Shown: one piece after another, positions 63,195 to 64,000 of the stretch
Numbering within the stretch: position 1 is the stretch's first letter
Layout of the letters: every line of letters starts with the position of its first letter
Assembly (NCBI RefSeq): GCF_000208865.1
Contig: NC_018395.1
Coordinates: forward strand, 465,920-529,919
DNA: 64,000 nucleotides
DNA from: Neospora caninum Liverpool
Taxonomy: Eukaryota > Apicomplexa > Conoidasida > Eucoccidiorida > Sarcocystidae
Direction: 5' to 3'
Translations under genes and position numbers: made by a program
Notes under the pieces: generated by a model
Told to the model about the DNA's origin: nothing
Databases searched by the model: none
The model's input: only the letters and a program-made list of their open reading frames with translations

Positions 63195-63669
63195 ATGGCG
63201 GGGGATTCTCGTTGCGCGCCAAAGGCCACCCTGAAGTGTGGAAAGTCGGGGAAGAAACAGGAGAAAGCCAACCGCCGACTGAAGCGCGAGGAGCAGAGAG
63301 CGGCCGCCGCAGCCATTGAACAGACTGTCCGTACAGCCAAGGGTCTGGCCAACTTTTTCGCCCTGGCAACGCCCAACCGGCGTTTCCGCGGAGGCAAAGT
63401 CCCCGCCTCTTCCCAGCAGCCTCGGGCAACGGCTGCCGAGAGACAAGAGTTTGCGATTTACGACAGCCCAGCGACGGCGCTCTTGGCGGCCAATGCCCCC
63501 CTGAGTGACGAAATCTTCAACTTGACGCGCGAAAATATGAAGAACCTGTACAACCAAGTGAACTTCATGGAACAGGGATGGGACGACGACTTCAAGCGCC
63601 GCGAACTCACCCACGAGGACGCGCGCCTCCTCGTCGTTCTGACGGAACCGAACGAGACCAGCGCACCTG
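63195..63669 (+). CDS. NAA40: N-alpha-acetyltransferase 40 (NatD) homologue, first exon, partial
   Basis: NatD acetylates the N-termini of histones H4 and H2A. The exon encodes a basic Lys/Arg/Ala-rich start ('KKQEKANRRLKREEQRAA'), then the family block 'FNLTRENMKNLYNQ', 'GWDDDFKRRELTHEDARLLV' and 'LTEPNETSAP'. This lines up in order with the segment of human NAA40 before its acetyl-CoA-binding GNAT core (FDLTKTNM..MYEQ..GW.D..KREEMTDDRAWYL). A CTG|GTGAGA donor after 63669 falls where homology stops, so the catalytic core should be in exons beyond the right edge. Reading through would give 42 unrelated residues to a stop at 63797. ATG 63195 ('MAGDSRC') is chosen; ATG 63147 in the same frame is possible. 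Confidence 0.83.
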
Positions 63670-63810
63670 GTGAGATCTGGTACCCCGCTTCGCAGCAACC
63701 GCACGAAGTGAAAGAAATTCAATTCACACGCACACTGGGACGCATTCCTCTCAACCATGTTCGACTGGAGCCCTCTGACGATTCAAACAGGAGATGAACC
63801 GCAGAGAAAC

Positions 63811-63874
63811 ATATATATATATATATATACGCAGAGGCACCTGCACACTTGCCAATATATATATATATATATAT
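63811..63874. repeat. Paired (TA)n tracts at the window edge
   Basis: Two TA runs (about 63811-63829 and 63857-63874) separated by about 28 bases, in the presumed first NAA40 intron. No acceptor-linked exon is visible from 63670 to 64000. Confidence 0.9.
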
Positions 63875-64000
63875 CTTGAGGGAACCACTTGCCACGCTGG
63901 CGTGCTTGAGCTCGCCGCCAACGGTACGTACAGAGGTGCATGCCTGGGTATACATGGACATACACAGAAAACGATATGCATGCATAAGAATATTATTCTG

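Overview
The window is nuclear DNA from an apicomplexan of the coccidian family Sarcocystidae (Toxoplasma, Hammondia, Neospora or Besnoitia type). The grounds are GC-rich genes with many short introns, conserved cores separated by long Ser/Pro/Gly/Ala-rich insertions, (TA)n microsatellites in introns, long pyrimidine-rich 5' leaders, TGCATGC-type promoter heptamers, and a nuclear fragment of mitochondrial cytochrome b. The species cannot be fixed by eye. No operon, CRISPR array, integrase, transposon, tRNA or rRNA gene was recognised.

Layout: 1-2019, downstream flank with no supported gene. 2020-25269 (-), a giant Rav1/DmX/rabconnectin-3 homologue of roughly 6,900 residues. 25270-28255, a head-to-head promoter region with mirrored pyrimidine-rich leaders. 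28256-41971 (+), a CstF-77/Rna14 homologue in 16 exons, 1,306 residues. 41972-44103, no firm gene, probably holding the last kinesin exon or exons. 44104-50565 (-), a kinesin-9 (KIF9) homologue with at least 12 exons. 50566-52783, exon-like blocks but no resolved gene. 52784-56204 (-), a three-exon WD40 protein resembling WDR53. 56205-57908, a second head-to-head promoter. 57909-61416 (+), mitochondrial-type ribosomal protein L3 in five exons, 525 residues. 61417-63194, intergenic. 63195 to the right edge (+), the first exon of an N-alpha-acetyltransferase 40 (NatD) homologue.

I assembled exons by hand from GT/AG sites, reading-frame phase and homology recalled from family knowledge. For CstF-77, KIF9 (12 exons) and L3 every join keeps frame. 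The 5' part of the Rav1 gene and the 3' end of KIF9 are the least certain.

The genes are not a pathway. They serve V-ATPase assembly (Rav1), mRNA 3'-end processing (CstF-77), flagellar motility (KIF9, expected only in the male gamete), mitochondrial translation (L3) and histone N-terminal acetylation (NAA40). The ~42-54 kb block is visibly less GC-rich than its flanks. I did not find a convincing undescribed multi-gene system. The best leads are the intronic cytochrome b fragment, the giant insertion-laden Rav1, the composition switch at the bidirectional promoter, and the unassigned exon-like blocks at 51.5-52.5 kb.
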